Shown piece by piece: positions 1 through 11,041 of a stretch of 64,000 bases of DNA. Origin of the DNA: Rugalucina vietnamica. Taxonomy: Eukaryota > Mollusca > Bivalvia > Lucinida > Lucinidae. The position numbers and the translations under genes are program-made. The notes under the pieces are model-generated. The model worked only from the letters and a program-made list of their open reading frames with translations, had not been told where the DNA came from and searched no databases. Location: positions 60,445,043-60,509,042 of the forward strand of contig OZ024875.1 in the NCBI GenBank assembly GCA_964017185.1. The letters are read 5' to 3'. Within the stretch, counting starts at the first letter, position 1, and every line of letters begins with the position of its first letter.

Positions 1-1846
1 GGCCAATCAAAGCCAAATTTTACATGAAGCATCTATGGGAAGGGGGAACCAATGTGTATATAAATAATCCAGGTCACATGACCAAGATGGCCGCCATGCC
101 CATATATGGTAAAAACCCTTCAAAAATCTTCTTCTCCGGAACCACTGGACCGATTTCAACCAAACTTGGCATGAAGCATCGATGACTCAAGTACTACAAT
201 GTGTATATAAATCATGACCTTGCAGTGACCTTGACCTATTTTACGGCAAGGTCAACATAGGTCGCCTTTGCATTTGAATGGGAAAAATTGTTAAATTGTC
301 ATTTAAAGGAAAAATCTTGCAGAAAATGAGCAGTAGGACTGAATATTAATGATTCTGAAAAAAATTGGGCACCAGGGGCTCATCCGCCCCCACCCCGGGG
401 CAATATACATGTATATTATCATAATATTCAAAGATCTTCTCTGAAACCGCTTGGCCAATCAAAGCCAAATTTTACATGAAGCATCTATGGGAAGGGGGAA
501 CCAATGTATATATAAATAATCCAGGTCACATGACCAAGATGGCCGCCATGCCCATATATGGTAAAAACCCTTCAAAAATCTTCTTCTCCAGAACCGGTGG
601 ACCGATTTCAAGGAAACCTGGCATGAAGCATTAATGGCTCAAGCACTACAATGTGTATATAAGTCATGACCCTGTGATGACCTTGACCTATTTTACGGCA
701 AGGTCAACATAGGTCGCCAATGCATTTGAATGGGGAAAACTTTTAAAATGTCATTTGAAGTGAAAGTCTTGCAGGAAATGGACAGTAGGACTGAATATTA
801 ATGATTCTGAAAAAAATTGGACCCCAGGGGCTCATGTGCCCCCACCCCGGGGCAATATACATGTATATCTCCATAATATTCAAACGTCTTCTCCTCTGAA
901 ACCACTTGGCCAATCAAAGCCAAATTTTATGTGAAGCATCAATAGGAAGGGGTAACAAACATGTATATTAAAAATCCAGGTCACATGACCAAGATGGCCG
1001 CCATGCCCATATATGGTAAAAATTCTTCAAAAATCTTCTTCTCCAGAACCGGTGGACCGATTTCAACAAAACTTGGCATGAAGCATTGATGGCTCAAGCG
1101 CTACAATGTGTGTATAAATCATGACCCTGTGATGACCTTGACCTATTTTACGGCAAGGTCAACATAGGTCACCAATGCATTTGAATGGGGAAAACTTTTA
1201 AAATGTAATTTAAAGTGAAAGTCTTGCAGGAAATGAGAAGTAGGACTGAATATTAATGATTCTGAAAAAAATTGGACCCCAGGGGCTCATGTGCCCCCAC
1301 CCTGCGGCAATATACATGTATATCTCCATAATATTCAAACGTCTTCTCCTCTGAAACCGCTTGGCCAAACAAAGCCAAATTTTATGTGAAGCATCTATAG
1401 AATGGGGGAATCAATGTGTATATAAATAATTTAGGTCACATGACAAAGATGGCCGCCATGCCCATATATGGTAAAAACCCATCAAAAATCTTCTTCTCTG
1501 AAACCAATAGACTGATTTCAAGGAAACTTGGCGTGAAGCATCGATGGCTCAAGTACTTTAATGTATATATAAATCATGACCCTGTGATGACCTTGACCAA
1601 GTTTATGGCAAGGTCATCATGGGTTGCCCATGCATTTGAATTGGGCAAACTGTTAAAATGTCATTTGAAGGGAAATTGGCAAATGGACAGAATATTGAAG
1701 ATTCAGAAAAAAGAAAATGGCCTAAGGGCTTCATCTGCCCCTTCACTGGAATTAAATATTACCATAATATTCATACATGTTTATTGACCAGTATATGCAG
1801 CAGATCTCAGGTGAGCGTTAACAGGACCATTGGTCCTCTGGTCTAG
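1..1846 (+). repeat. Tandem array of ~455-bp units, CTCACC family, 3' end
   Basis: Four units of about 453-455 bp begin at 1, 453, 908 and 1363, each opening with GGCCAATCAAAGCC or a close variant. The array is cut by the window start. It closes at about 1808-1846 with the module GTGAGCG...GGACCATTGGTCCTCTGG, which also closes the arrays at 20900-20931 and 29335-29363. No unit encodes a recognisable protein; short ORFs such as 1416-1787 recur in other copies (20479-20739) only because the repeat recurs. The units carry TGACCTTGACCT and AAGGTCA half-site motifs. It probably lies in a copine intron. Confidence 0.9.
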
Positions 1847-2520
1847 AAGTCCATATCTTGACAACCACTCATCAGAAAGCATTAATACTTGGACCATAGA
1901 TGCCCTGTAGGGTTAGCTTTCATTCCATGGCATTGGGCCCCTGGGTCCAGGCCAGGGGGTGGGGCTGGAGGTTAAAATCTAGAACACCTTCAAAAATGGC
2001 AATTCTTGTGTTAAAGCTTTCTTGAAGTCCATATCTTGACAACCACTCATCAGAAAGCATTGATACTTGGGCCATTGACACCCTGTAGGGTCGGCTTTCA
2101 TTCCATGGCATCAGATCCCTGGGTCCATGCCAGGGGGTGGGGCTAGAGGTTAAAATCTAGAACACCATTAATAATGATGGCTTTTCTGTGATATAATATT
2201 CTAGAAGTCTATATCTTGAAAACTTTTTATCAGAGGGCTTTCATACTCGGACCATAGGTACCCTGTAGGGTTGAGTTTCATTTCATGGCATCGGGTGTCT
2301 CGGTTCATGCCTGAGAGGTAGGGCTAGAGGTTAAAAACAAGAACACTGTAAAAAATAGATGTACTGCTGTGTAACTTTTACAAGGAGTCCATATCTTGAC
2401 AACAACTTATCATAAAGCATTCATACTTCATACACTTAAGGTTCCATGACATCGGACCTCTGGGTCGGAGTCAGGGGGGCGGGGCTAGAGGTCAAAATCT
2501 AGAACTCCCCAAATTTTTTT
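1847..2520 (+). repeat. Tandem array of ~180-bp units
   Basis: Four diverged units start near 1847, 2023, 2202 and 2386. Each begins AAGTC(C/T)ATATCTTGA, has a central CCCTGTAGGGTNGGCTTTCA and ends near GAGGTTAAAATCTAGAACAC. A related fragment lies at 18925-19070. No coding content is seen. It abuts the ~455-bp array on one side and the 128-bp array on the other, so three different satellites are strung together upstream of the copine exons. Confidence 0.85.
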
Positions 2521-2555
2521 TCTTTTTATTTCTTAATAGAAACAACTTAGGAAGA

Positions 2556-4050
2556 TGGTTGGTCATTCATCTTTTGACTTTGTGACACTGACTTGTGTGT
2601 CATGACGGTAAGGGTCGGTTGACCTACTTTCCATGGTTCAGTGATTTTGCCTTATATTTTCACACTCAATTAGTATATTTTCTTACTTCTTTCAGATTAT
2701 GAGTGAGTACGGCCAGGCCTTTGACCCCAATATACTTATAGGTCACTGTGACCTAATTTCATGGTTCAGTGATTTTGCCTTATATCTTGACACTCAATTA
2801 GTATATTTTCATACTTTTTTCAGATTATGAGTGAGTATGACCAGACCTTTGACCCCAATATACTTATAGGTCACTGTGACCTAATTTCACGGTTCAGTGA
2901 TTTTGACTTATATCTCGGTTCTCAAATGGTTTATGAATAAACTTCTTTCAAAGTATGTTTGCGTATGATAAGACCTTTGACCCTGAATTAGTCCTAGGTC
3001 ACTGTGACCTAATTTCACGGTTCAGTGATTTTGCCTTATATCTTGACACTCAATTAGTATATTTTCATACTTTTTTCAGATTATGAGTGAGTATGACCAG
3101 ACCTTTGACCCCAATATACTTATAGGTCACTGTGACCTAATTTCACGGTTCAGTGATTTTGCCTTATATCTCGGTACTCAAATGGTTTATGAACAAACTT
3201 CTTTCAAAGTATGCTTGCGTATGACAAGACCTTTGACCCTGAAGTAGTCCTAGGTCACTGTGACCTAATTTCACGGTTCAGTGATTTTGCCTTACATCTT
3301 GACACTCAATTAGAATATTTTCATACTTTTTTCAGATTATGAGTGAGTATGACCAGACCTTTGACCCCAATATACTTATAGGTCACTATGACCTAATTTC
3401 ACGGTTCAGTGACTTTGCCTTATATCTCGGCACTCAAGTAGTTTATGAACAAACTTCTTTGACACTATGTTTGCGTATGACAAGACCTTTGTCCCTAAAG
3501 TAGTCCTAGGTCAATATGACCTTATTTCATGGTTCAGTGATTTTCCTTTATATCTCGGCACTCAATTGGTATATGAACATACTTCTTTCACGATATGTAT
3601 GAGTATGACAAGACCTTTGACCGTAAAGTATTCCTGGGTCACTGTGACCTAATTTCATGGTTCAGTGATTTTGTCTTATATCTCAACACTCAGTTGGTAT
3701 TTTTTCATACTTCTTTTTGATTATGAATGAGTATGACCAGACCTTTAACCCAAACATACTTGTAGGTCACTATGACCTAATTTCATGGTTCAGTGATTTT
3801 GCTTTATATCTCAACACTGAATGGGTATCTGATCATGTTTCTTTCACATTATGAGTAAGTATCACTAGACCTTTGAGGCTTTGACCCTCTAGGTCAGTGT
3901 GACCTTATTTCATGGTTCAGTGATTTTGCCTTGTGTCTTGGCACTCGGTATATGAACACACTGCTTTCACAATATGAGTGAGACCTTTAAATCTTAGGTA
4001 GTTATAGTTAACTTTCATGGTTCAGTGATTTTGCCTTATCGCATCAAGGC
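2556..4050 (+). repeat. 128-bp satellite carrying IR3 nuclear-receptor sites
   Basis: This is a tandem array with an exact 128-bp period. The palindrome AGGTCA-nnn-TGACCT starts at 2740, 2868, 2996, 3124, 3252, 3380, 3508, 3764 and 3891, with a G-for-A variant at 3636. Spacers are CTG, CTA, ATA or GTG. Between palindromes two monomer types partly alternate, one reading ACACTCAATTAGTATATTTT and one reading ACTCAAATGGTTTATGAA, a 256-bp higher-order pattern. The palindrome matches the consensus oestrogen response element. Any regulatory role is inference. Confidence 0.9.
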
Positions 4051-4156
4051 AAAAAGATGTATGAGCATAATGCTTTGGGTTACCGGTCGGGTTTGGCCTT
4101 ATGTTTGACAGAGGTCAGCACGCTGTCCTGCGACAGCTCTTATTGCTCGACACATT

Positions 4157-4317
4157 AATTTTGGGTATATGTTAGAACTGCCTCCCACAATATATGTTTT
4201 GGAATTAGAAATAAGAAAAATTGCAAACCCCTGTATACCCCACTTTTAAGCAATAAAAGTATGGAGTAAAAGTTTAGTTTAAGGGGATATATCTTACATG
4301 GACATGTTTTCCTGATG
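4157..4317 (+). mobile_element. Splice-adjacent MITE, copy 1 (left-truncated)
   Basis: Shares the core GTTAGAACNGCCT...CCCACAATNTATGTTTTG and the terminal GGACATGTTTTCCTGATG with copies at 12095-12313, 36436-36716 and 50864-51144. This copy has lost most of its left arm. Its right end lies 25 nt before the copine exon at 4343. The shadow ORF at 4155-4472 on the minus strand is not a gene. Confidence 0.75.
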
Positions 4318-4342
4318 AGTCTTGTAATTCTCTGTTTTGTAG

Positions 4343-5617
4343 CCATGAATGTGTTAGATGCTGATGGCCGTAGACTAGGCAGTGAAGGAAGATATGCTGA
4401 AAGGGACATTGTGCAAGTATGTAACATATTTCTAGGCAAACAATAATTACTAAACAGGACCCAGTTGTTCAAAATTGTGCCAGTTAAACACTGTCATTAA
4501 GCCCTCAATTTGTTAACTATATATTGACTTCAAAAGCAAATACACTGTTATTTTTTGTTGAAAAAATGTCCCCACATCTAAGAATGGAAAAGGAAAATAT
4601 GCAGCTGATTTCAGTACTTTTAATGAAGGAAAGGATTGTGAATCAACCTGATGAACTTTTACCCCAAAAGTCAAATTTTACCTTGCCATTTTCAGTGATA
4701 TAGTAAGCTATAATGTCACCTGTGACACATTTAATATTCTGTATATTCAAAAGTATTAAGTTTGTGTTTCTTTTTCATTTCAGTTTGTACCATTCCGGGA
4801 GTTCCTAGGTGGCCAACATGGACAGAACATGGGACTATCCCAGGCAGCTCTAGCTAAGGCTGTGTTAGCTGAAATTCCTGATCAGGTTCTACAGTACATG
4901 AAGAAACGGGGGATCCAACCCAAACCCCAGAGGAAGGCACCACCTAATAGGCCCCCACCACCAGGGGCTGCAGGCCAGGTACCCACGGGACAAGGGCAGG
5001 GGCAAGGCCAGTGGGGTGCTGGGGGAGGGGTACCACCCACCGGAGCCCCAGGGCAGGTGCAAGGTCAACAGTGGACAGGAAGTGGAGCATCTCAGCAAGA
5101 ACCTGGTTACCCACAGGGACCTCCTGGGCAGCAACAAGGGGGATACCCACAGGGACAACCTGGATACCCTCAAGGTCAAGCAAGTCAACCTGGATACCCT
5201 CAAGGACAACCTGGATATCCACAAGGTCAGGCTGGAGGACATCAAGGTGGACCTGGGTACCCACAAGGTCAAGGGCAACCAGGCTATCAGCCCCAGGGAG
5301 CCTCATCTGGTCATCCAGGACCACAGGGAGGGGCACCACCCTATCCAGCTGGAGGCCATCCTGGTTCAGCACCATACCCACAGGCAGGTCAGCCCTATGG
5401 GTCAACAGGCCCACATGGACAAGCACCACCCTACCCAATGGGTGGACCAGGGTCAGCACCTTATCCACAAGCTGGGTATCCTAGTCAAGCCCCAGGAGCA
5501 TCAGGGCCACAGGGACAGCCAGCCCCTTACCCCACAGGAGGACAGCCTGGATCAGCCCCCTACCCTCACAGTGGGTCCATGAGACAGCCCCCTGGGGCAT
5601 CTGCCCCTCCTCCTTGA
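4343..5617 (+). CDS. Copine, last two coding exons, with Gly/Gln/Pro/Tyr tail
   Basis: Exon 4343-4416 (acceptor TTTTGTAG, donor CAA|GTATGT) joins exon 4784-5617 (acceptor TTTTCATTTCAG, stop TGA 5615-5617). The first two bases of the upstream exon complete a codon from an exon outside the window. The protein reads AMNVLDADG...AERDIVQ, then FVPFREF...[18 protein letters not shown]. This is the conserved C-terminal end of the copine vWA/A domain; copines are Ca2+-dependent phospholipid-binding proteins with two C2 domains that would lie upstream. The last ~210 residues are low-complexity GYPQGQ and GSAPYPQ repeats resembling annexin A7/A11 N-termini, much longer than the short tails of vertebrate copines. 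Large overlapping ORFs in other frames at 4889-5582 are shadows of this tail. The copine call is firm; the paralogue is not resolved. Confidence 0.88.
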
Positions 5618-5776
5618 TATTATGGTAACATGTTATTATGAAAACTTTACAGATGTCTGTCCATCAGGCAATTTAGATATTATGGACACTGTGAAAGTGA
5701 TTCAAATAAGTTATACTGTAACCTATTTCTATACTGTATTTTTCTATTCTGTGATAATCATAAAGCAAATGATGTT

Positions 5777-6083
5777 CAGAGTAAAAAAAGATGTTCAGAG
5801 TAAAATTGCAAAGGCTGTTCAGAGTAAAATATCAAAGGCTGTTCAGAGTAAAATAGTAAAGGATGTTCAAAGTAAAATAGCAAAGGCTGTTAAAGGCTGT
5901 TCATAGTAAAATAGCAAATGATGTTCAGAGGAAAAAAAGTAAAGGCTGTTCAGAGTAAAATAGCAAACACGTTCAGAGTAAAATAGCAAAGGCTGTTCAG
6001 AGTAAAATAGCAAACACGTTCAAAGTAAAATAGCAAAGGCTGTGCAGAGTAAAATAGCAAGGGCTGTTCAAGAGTAAAATCAG
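5777..6083 (+). repeat. ~25-bp minisatellite (GTTCAGAGTAAAATAGCAAAG)
   Basis: About a dozen imperfect units of 22-27 bp built on GTTCAGAGTAAAATAGCAAAG start 160 bp after the copine stop codon, so it may lie in its 3' UTR. It creates the spurious 94-aa ORF at 5622-5906. No canonical AATAAA was found between the stop codon and the array. Confidence 0.85.
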
Positions 6084-6196
6084 CTGATAAAAGATTGTGA
6101 TACCTATATCAAGAAGTTATCTTAACCTAATTGTTTTATAGCAATCTCATAACCTGAACAATCTACATGTGCATTTTTCATTTGAATGTCATCTCC

Positions 6197-6594
6197 AGGG
6201 TTGCCACGTGTCAGGGAAAAGTCAAGGAAATTTAAATTTTTTCAAGGTCAGGGAATTGTCAGGGAATTTTGCAAGCTGTCAGGGAAATTTGGAATTGTTG
6301 GTAAATGTCAGGGAATTGTCAAGGAATTTTGAAGTCAAATAACTAAGTGAATTTGTCTACATTCCATAAATGTTTTGGGGCAGTCTTAAACCAGAAAGTA
6401 TCCAAAAATATATTTTAAGTTTATTTAAGATCTAATTGGTGTGTTGTAGTTATAAATGACTTTTCAAGTTTTAAGAATTGTCCTATTATACTGTCATTAT
6501 TGGCCGTGTGCCAAGATGTCGATGTCAGGGAAATATGAAATTTCATCTGGAAATTGTCAGGGAAATTTGTTTCCATCCGATCGTGGCAACCCTG
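6197..6594. mobile_element. TIR element with CAGGGTTGCCAC ends
   Basis: The left end CAGGGTTGCCAC (6197-6208) is the exact reverse complement of the right end GTGGCAACCCTG (6583-6594). The 398-bp interior is rich in GTCAGGGAATTTT-like repeats, arranged in inverted orientation toward the two ends. The terminal sequence resembles hAT-type MITEs, but no 8-bp target duplication is visible, so the superfamily is not assigned. Confidence 0.7.
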
Positions 6595-6795
6595 AACTCA
6601 AGATTGTTTGTTTTAATGACTTGTGTCTTGGTCATACCAATTACCAATTATAAAGTATGCAGATATGGCCATTTTCATTCGAGTTTGCCGTTTTAGCGTT
6701 TAGGTCAGTCAAGTTTTGTGTAAATCAGGTAACTTTTTCATTCCATTTGAGAATTAAAACAGTGTCCCAGGTGCAAGGTGTTCTTAGAATCTATC

Positions 6796-6961
6796 CACCA
6801 TTTTTGCATTATCGGCTGGTTCCCAACTTATAAGAAATCAATATTGGAAATGCAGGTAAGCAAAACCACCCTGACCTCAAGGTCAGGGTGGCTTTGGTTA
6901 CCTGTATTTCCAATATTGATTATATCAAAGCTGGAAACCAGCCGATAATGCAAAAATGGTG
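6796..6961. mobile_element. Foldback MITE, 166 bp
   Basis: The two halves form a near-complete inverted repeat: CACCATTTTTGCATTATCGG at 6796 is matched by its reverse complement ending at 6961, and the centre is CCACCCTGACCTCAAGGTCA. Only a few mismatches and short bulges separate the arms. No coding capacity and no clear target-site duplication. Confidence 0.85.
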
Positions 6962-8145
6962 AATTCAGTATTTATCTGTAATAATGTCACCTCTTCTGAT
7001 GAAACGTTGTAATTGTTTGGTTGAAGCACATTTTCTCTCTTCTAAATTCTTTGCACAACATATACAATGTATATTAAGAACACACATTTGAAATAGTATT
7101 GGAACAAAGCAGAATTTGATTAATTTTAGCAGTTACCTATTGGTAGCCAAATTCCACACAGTAAGAAACATTTCATTTGAGTATGATGTTTCAAAGGTCA
7201 TATACTTTGAAACTGTCACTCAGATCAGCAGATCAATCAATCTAGATGTCTTTGTGGACAAAATAAAAAGAAACTCAGATCTTCAGAACACCTGGCCTCC
7301 TGGTGTAATACAAACGCTCTAACAGCAAGCTCGAGCAAAATTGGCCACTATGTTTACAGCATTTTGGTAAGGTATTCCAAATGCCTTTCAAAGATTGCTA
7401 TTATCTATATTTTAACAATCGGTTGATACAGTGCTATTCTTTTTAAGGCAGAAAAATCATGTTATTTTTGCATGAAGCTTGCTGTATATTTCATAATTGT
7501 TTCAATTTTTTCTTGGTGTATATGTATTTTGCATTAATGTTTATTGCCATTTACTATTTACATTGAATCTGTCTGCTCCTGTATTGTTTTGTATTCTGGT
7601 ATTTATTACATGTTTTATAAATTTTACACTACTGCAATTATATTTATAGTTTACAAACTTGTCTCTGATACATGTAATGGTTTTTCACAGTAAATTTTGC
7701 GTTGAGGATGATAGGAAAGTTATTTTCATGTCAAAATCTTGATCTTAATTTGTCCTAATAGGACCTGCAAAAATTTTGAAAATCTGCTGGCAGATAAAAA
7801 GTTAATGGCCAAAATGAATTTTACATTGACAAGGGAGGTAATCCATGACCATGAAAATGGTTACTTTTCAAAACATTTTACTTGATTATGAAGATTTTGT
7901 CTCTGATAACTCATTTGTGTCATTTTATAATGATTTTTAGCAATCATAATGAAATAGCCAAGAATTTTATTTTTTGCGAGGAAATATTTACCTCCCTTTC
8001 AAGAGATTTTTGTACAGAAAATCCCTATTCAAAAATGTTTTTGACCAGAACTTTTTTATTTGACTACCGATTTGCAAATTTTTTACCCATTTTGCAACAC
8101 ACTAAATGCTCAATTGTGCTATGATTTAATATTTCATCTAGATTT
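6962..8145. other. Gene-poor stretch, nothing recognised
   Basis: AT-rich sequence with no splice-compatible ORF and no resemblance to a known domain. The short ORFs at 7116-7322 and 7882-8124 lack recognisable motifs and I consider them chance. No tandem structure is seen. Confidence 0.5.
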
Positions 8146-8380
8146 GAGCCACCTCGTGGGAAAACAAACAATGTGGTTTTCAAACAGGTCCGACAAAAAC
8201 CGGCCTATACAAGCAAAGAAAAGTGCTAGAAGCTTGAAATTTCGGATAAAAGTCGAAGAGGAAATGTACTATCCGAGTAGCGAAAACAAAGGCGCTGATC
8301 AGCTTCGCGGTTACCGCGAAGCTGATCTGCATTTTTTGTTTTCACCTATGCAGATTGTTGGTTTTCTCATAAGGCGGCTC
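8146..8380 (+). mobile_element. GAGCC-hairpin MITE, copy 1
   Basis: Terminal GAGCCACCTCGTGGGAAAA and inverse ...TTTTCTCATAAGGCGGCTC bound the element. The core is a perfect 15-bp-arm hairpin, GATCAGCTTCGCGGT-T-ACCGCGAAGCTGATC in two arms, preceded by GCGAAAACAAAGGCGCT. Related copies lie at 21638-21872, 22698-22933, 34619-34841, 35934-36168 and 50705-50863. Short ORFs across these copies are products of the repeat. Confidence 0.9.
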
Positions 8381-8631
8381 ATTTAAACAGTTGCAAAATA
8401 TCTGTGAAAACCCATTATCAGACACTAGTAAACACACTTTAGTTAATATTTGGTGCATTTTGTATGTAATGCATATTTATTTTGTCTGTACACTTATTAG
8501 ACAAATTGTTATACTGTATCAGTTAGTGTAGTTAGTTGCATATTTTCAGTTCTAGTTTAGATAGCAAATAGTTTCTGCTGGTAAATGGAAATGCGGAACA
8601 AGTGCTGATAATCCAAATATATTTTGGCATT

Positions 8632-8700
8632 TTTAGCTCACCTGAGCCAAAGGCTCACAGGTGAGCTTATAGGATGGCCATGCTCCTGCGTCTGTAGGAG
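8632..8700 (+). repeat. CTCACC-family 5' module (isolated)
   Basis: The hairpin AGCTCACCTGAGCC / GGCTCACAGGTGAGCT is followed by TATAGGATGGCCATG. This is the opening module of the arrays at 14479 and 27528, here without an array. It runs straight into the foldback element at 8701. Confidence 0.8.
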
Positions 8701-8945
8701 CTGTTGACTAAAGAAACAAGATGGTCGAAAGCACATCTCACATCTGGTGAGTTTTCTTGCAAAATTTGTCTAGTTTCATTGCATTATAAAGTAAGTAACA
8801 ACCTGATGATAAAAAAATAAACAGGTTTATCATGCTCAGACCGTTAACTGATGAGAACCTAACCATTTCATCAGCTTACTAATCCTAGCGTGATCATGGG
8901 GTAGTTATTTACTTTTTATAATGCAACAACTCTAAATATCCACTT
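8701..8945. mobile_element. GCATTATAAAGTAAGTAAC foldback MITE, copy A
   Basis: An inverted repeat pairs GCATTATAAAGTAAGTAACA (8772 onward) with TAGTTATTTACTTTTTATAA (8913 onward). The central part pairs ACTGATGA with TCATCAGC. A second copy lies at about 10030-10292, starting at GTTGACTAAATAAATG. Neither copy has coding content. Confidence 0.75.
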
Positions 8946-9058
8946 AATAAAGGGATATAATATTGGCCTAATAAAGGGATATCATAAATAGTATCTTTAG
9001 CTACTGACCAAAATAAAGGCCATATCTACTGACTAAATAAAGTCTGTGTTTCGTTTTA

Positions 9059-9810
9059 AGCTCACCAGAGCAGAAGGCTCACAGTTGAGCTTATAGTTAT
9101 ACTCATGCTCTGGCATCTGTCATCTTCTTCCACAATGTTCAAACATCTCCTCTTAAATCACTGGGCCAATCATAGCCAAACTTCAAGTGGAGCATCCTTA
9201 GGAAGGAGGGACTAAAGTTTGTGTAAATGGCTCAGGTCACTTTTCATCAAAACTTAGTATGTAGCACCTATCTGGTCATTTACATATTAAATTTAAAACT
9301 TAATTTTCCTAGAAACCACTGGGCCAATCAAAGCCAAACTTGATATGGAGCATCATAAGGTAGGGGGAACCAAAGTTTATGTAAAAGGTCCAGGTCACTT
9401 GACCAAGATGGCCGCCATTCCCATACATGGTAAAAGCCATAAAAATCTTCTTCCATGGAACCCGTGGACCAATTTCAACGAACTTTGGTTTGCATTATCA
9501 GGGACTGGTCCACCTAAATTTGTATAATTTGCTATTTAGTTTTTTTCCCACCTCGGTTTTTGGAGTGGGAATTTCTTTCTGATTGCGCCATTTCTGGATC
9601 ATTGCCTGCTTTTACCCTTTTTTTTAACGGACAAAAGTGAAAAAATGATATTTCAGAATGTTTTATAGCCTGTGATCTGAAGTAGGTAGATACAGACAAC
9701 TTAGAGAGCTAATGATGTTATGTTAGTATTCAAGGTCAATGCCATTTTGGTCAAGGTCATTTTTCAAAGGCCAAATCTCAAGTGCGCATTCTTAGGACCA
9801 ATGGTCCTCT
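9059..9810 (+). repeat. CTCACC-family element, short internal region
   Basis: Opens with AGCTCACCAGAGC...GGCTCACAGTTGAGCTTATAG and closes with GGACCAATGGTCCTCTGGTT at 9797-9816, the same end modules as the large arrays. The interior has two diverged ~160-bp units. A fragment of the CCCACCTCGGTTTTTGGAGT repeat family has inserted at about 9548-9612. Confidence 0.75.
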
Positions 9811-9886
9811 GGTTGTTTAAAGAACCAGAAAGGTGTGTGCTAGTGACGGGTTGTTTAAAGAACCAGAAAGGTGTGTGCTAGTGACG
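9811..9886 (+). repeat. Perfect 38-bp tandem duplication
   Basis: Two identical 38-bp copies (9811-9848 and 9849-9886) contain GTTTAAAGAACCAGAAAGG. The first overlaps the end of the CTCACC-family element by a few bases, so the duplication arose at that junction. No function is suggested. Confidence 0.9.
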
Positions 9887-10029
9887 TCCATTTTAGTGGT
9901 GTTTTGTGATGTCATTCTCTGCCATTGTAATGCAGTGCTACCTAGATGAAACAATGGACAGGAAAAATATAAAGATTATCAACAAACGTGCTGCTATGGT
10001 GGTGAATTTTGAGGAGTCCTATTTCCATT

Positions 10030-10292
10030 CTGTTGACTAAATAAATGAAATGGCAGAAAGTATTTCTCACATTGGATGAGTTTTTTTCTTGAAATTTGTT
10101 GAGTTTTGTTGCACTATAAAGTAAGTAACAACCCAATGACCAAAAAATAAACAGGTTTAGATCTATCACGCTGGGATAGTAAACTGATGAAATGGCTCAG
10201 TAGAACCTCAACATTTCATCAGCTTACTAATCCTTGCGTGATGAATGGTTTATTTTTGTTCATGAGGTAGTTATTTACTATTTATTGGAAGA
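10030..10292. mobile_element. GCATTATAAAGTAAGTAAC foldback MITE, copy B
   Basis: Second copy of the element at 8701-8945. The arms GCACTATAAAGTAAGTAACA (10110 onward) and AGTTATTTACTATTTATTGG (10269 onward) pair, and the centre again pairs ACTGATGA with TCATCAGC. The ORF at 10234-10497, rich in hydrophobic residues, starts inside this MITE and is judged spurious. Confidence 0.7.
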
Positions 10293-10910
10293 AGAAGAAA
10301 AATCTTCTGATATGCTTATTGAATCAAGTGCATTTAAATTTCCATTTTGGACAATATTGTTCTCTTATACTTTACTGATTGTTTATTTATTGTTGCATAT
10401 ATATATGCTATTTGCAAATAAATTGATAATGCGAAAAACACTGTTTAATTCTGTCTTGTTAATTGGTCAGGTGATTGTGGGAAGTATGTTAAACTAATCA
10501 GGAAACTTAACATTGCTTAGCTCCACCAACAGCAACAAAAATTATAAAATGACAGGAAATTAGAAACTATTATTATTATTCCATAAAGCCCCATATCGTG
10601 TGCCTTTTCGCATGATACCTTCAAACAAAACTCAAAAAGTGTTTAGAATGCAATGGCCCATGTATTTTCCATGCAAACTGGTGTCTCTACTTTGAAAACA
10701 GTTATTTCGATAAAACTTTGTGCAGTTGGTGATTGCAATAAGAGGATATGTCATGTACAATAAGCAAACAAGATTTTAGTAATTTCGTAAAACAATATCA
10801 GCTTAGGTTGTCTATGCAAATTGGGACAATTGGTAAAACATTATTTAATAGGGAAGATTTCTTAGAATGTGGACCTTGTCTGTTCCAGTAATTATATACA
10901 GTGATACTAA
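10293..10910. other. Region downstream of the Ly6 gene, nothing recognised
   Basis: AT-rich sequence without repeats or domains I recognise. On the minus strand it follows the Ly6 stop codon and duplicated exon, so part may be 3' UTR. No clear polyadenylation signal was picked out. Confidence 0.4.
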
Positions 10911-10995
10911 CATGCAACTTGCAGCACCCAGAATAACAATCCATAATGAGTAAGTCACCACCACCTCGCTATTACACAGATTGGTGTTACAGACA
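10890..10995 (-). pseudogene. Degenerate duplicate of the Ly6 terminal exon
   Basis: On the minus strand this segment resembles the Ly6 last exon (11042-11250) over its 3' half: it keeps NTNLCN, a VVTYSLWI(V/M)ILGA stretch and the hydrophobic tail. The region upstream is altered, so the CYC pair of the intact exon is reduced to one cysteine in the open frame, and the other frame has a stop. The first ~35 codons of the exon have no counterpart. It is either a broken tandem exon copy or the remnant of a second paralogue. Confidence 0.55.
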
Positions 10996-11041
10996 GTAGC
11001 ACATGGCTGTGTATGGACTTAAAGTCTTTGTCTTCGTTAAA

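Noticed and set aside
1416..1787. 123-aa ORF resembling the ORFs at 14647 and 20479
   Set aside because: These are the same ~455-bp satellite unit read in one frame. Other units have stops at the same place.
4889..5582. Overlapping ORFs of 129-188 aa in other frames of the copine tail
   Set aside because: The GC-rich, stop-poor repeat produces open frames in several registers. Only the frame continuous with the copine C-terminus through a good acceptor is supported.
10234..10497. 87-aa hydrophobic ORF that could be a small membrane protein
   Set aside because: It starts inside a foldback MITE and extends into AT-rich sequence, where hydrophobic codons arise by composition.
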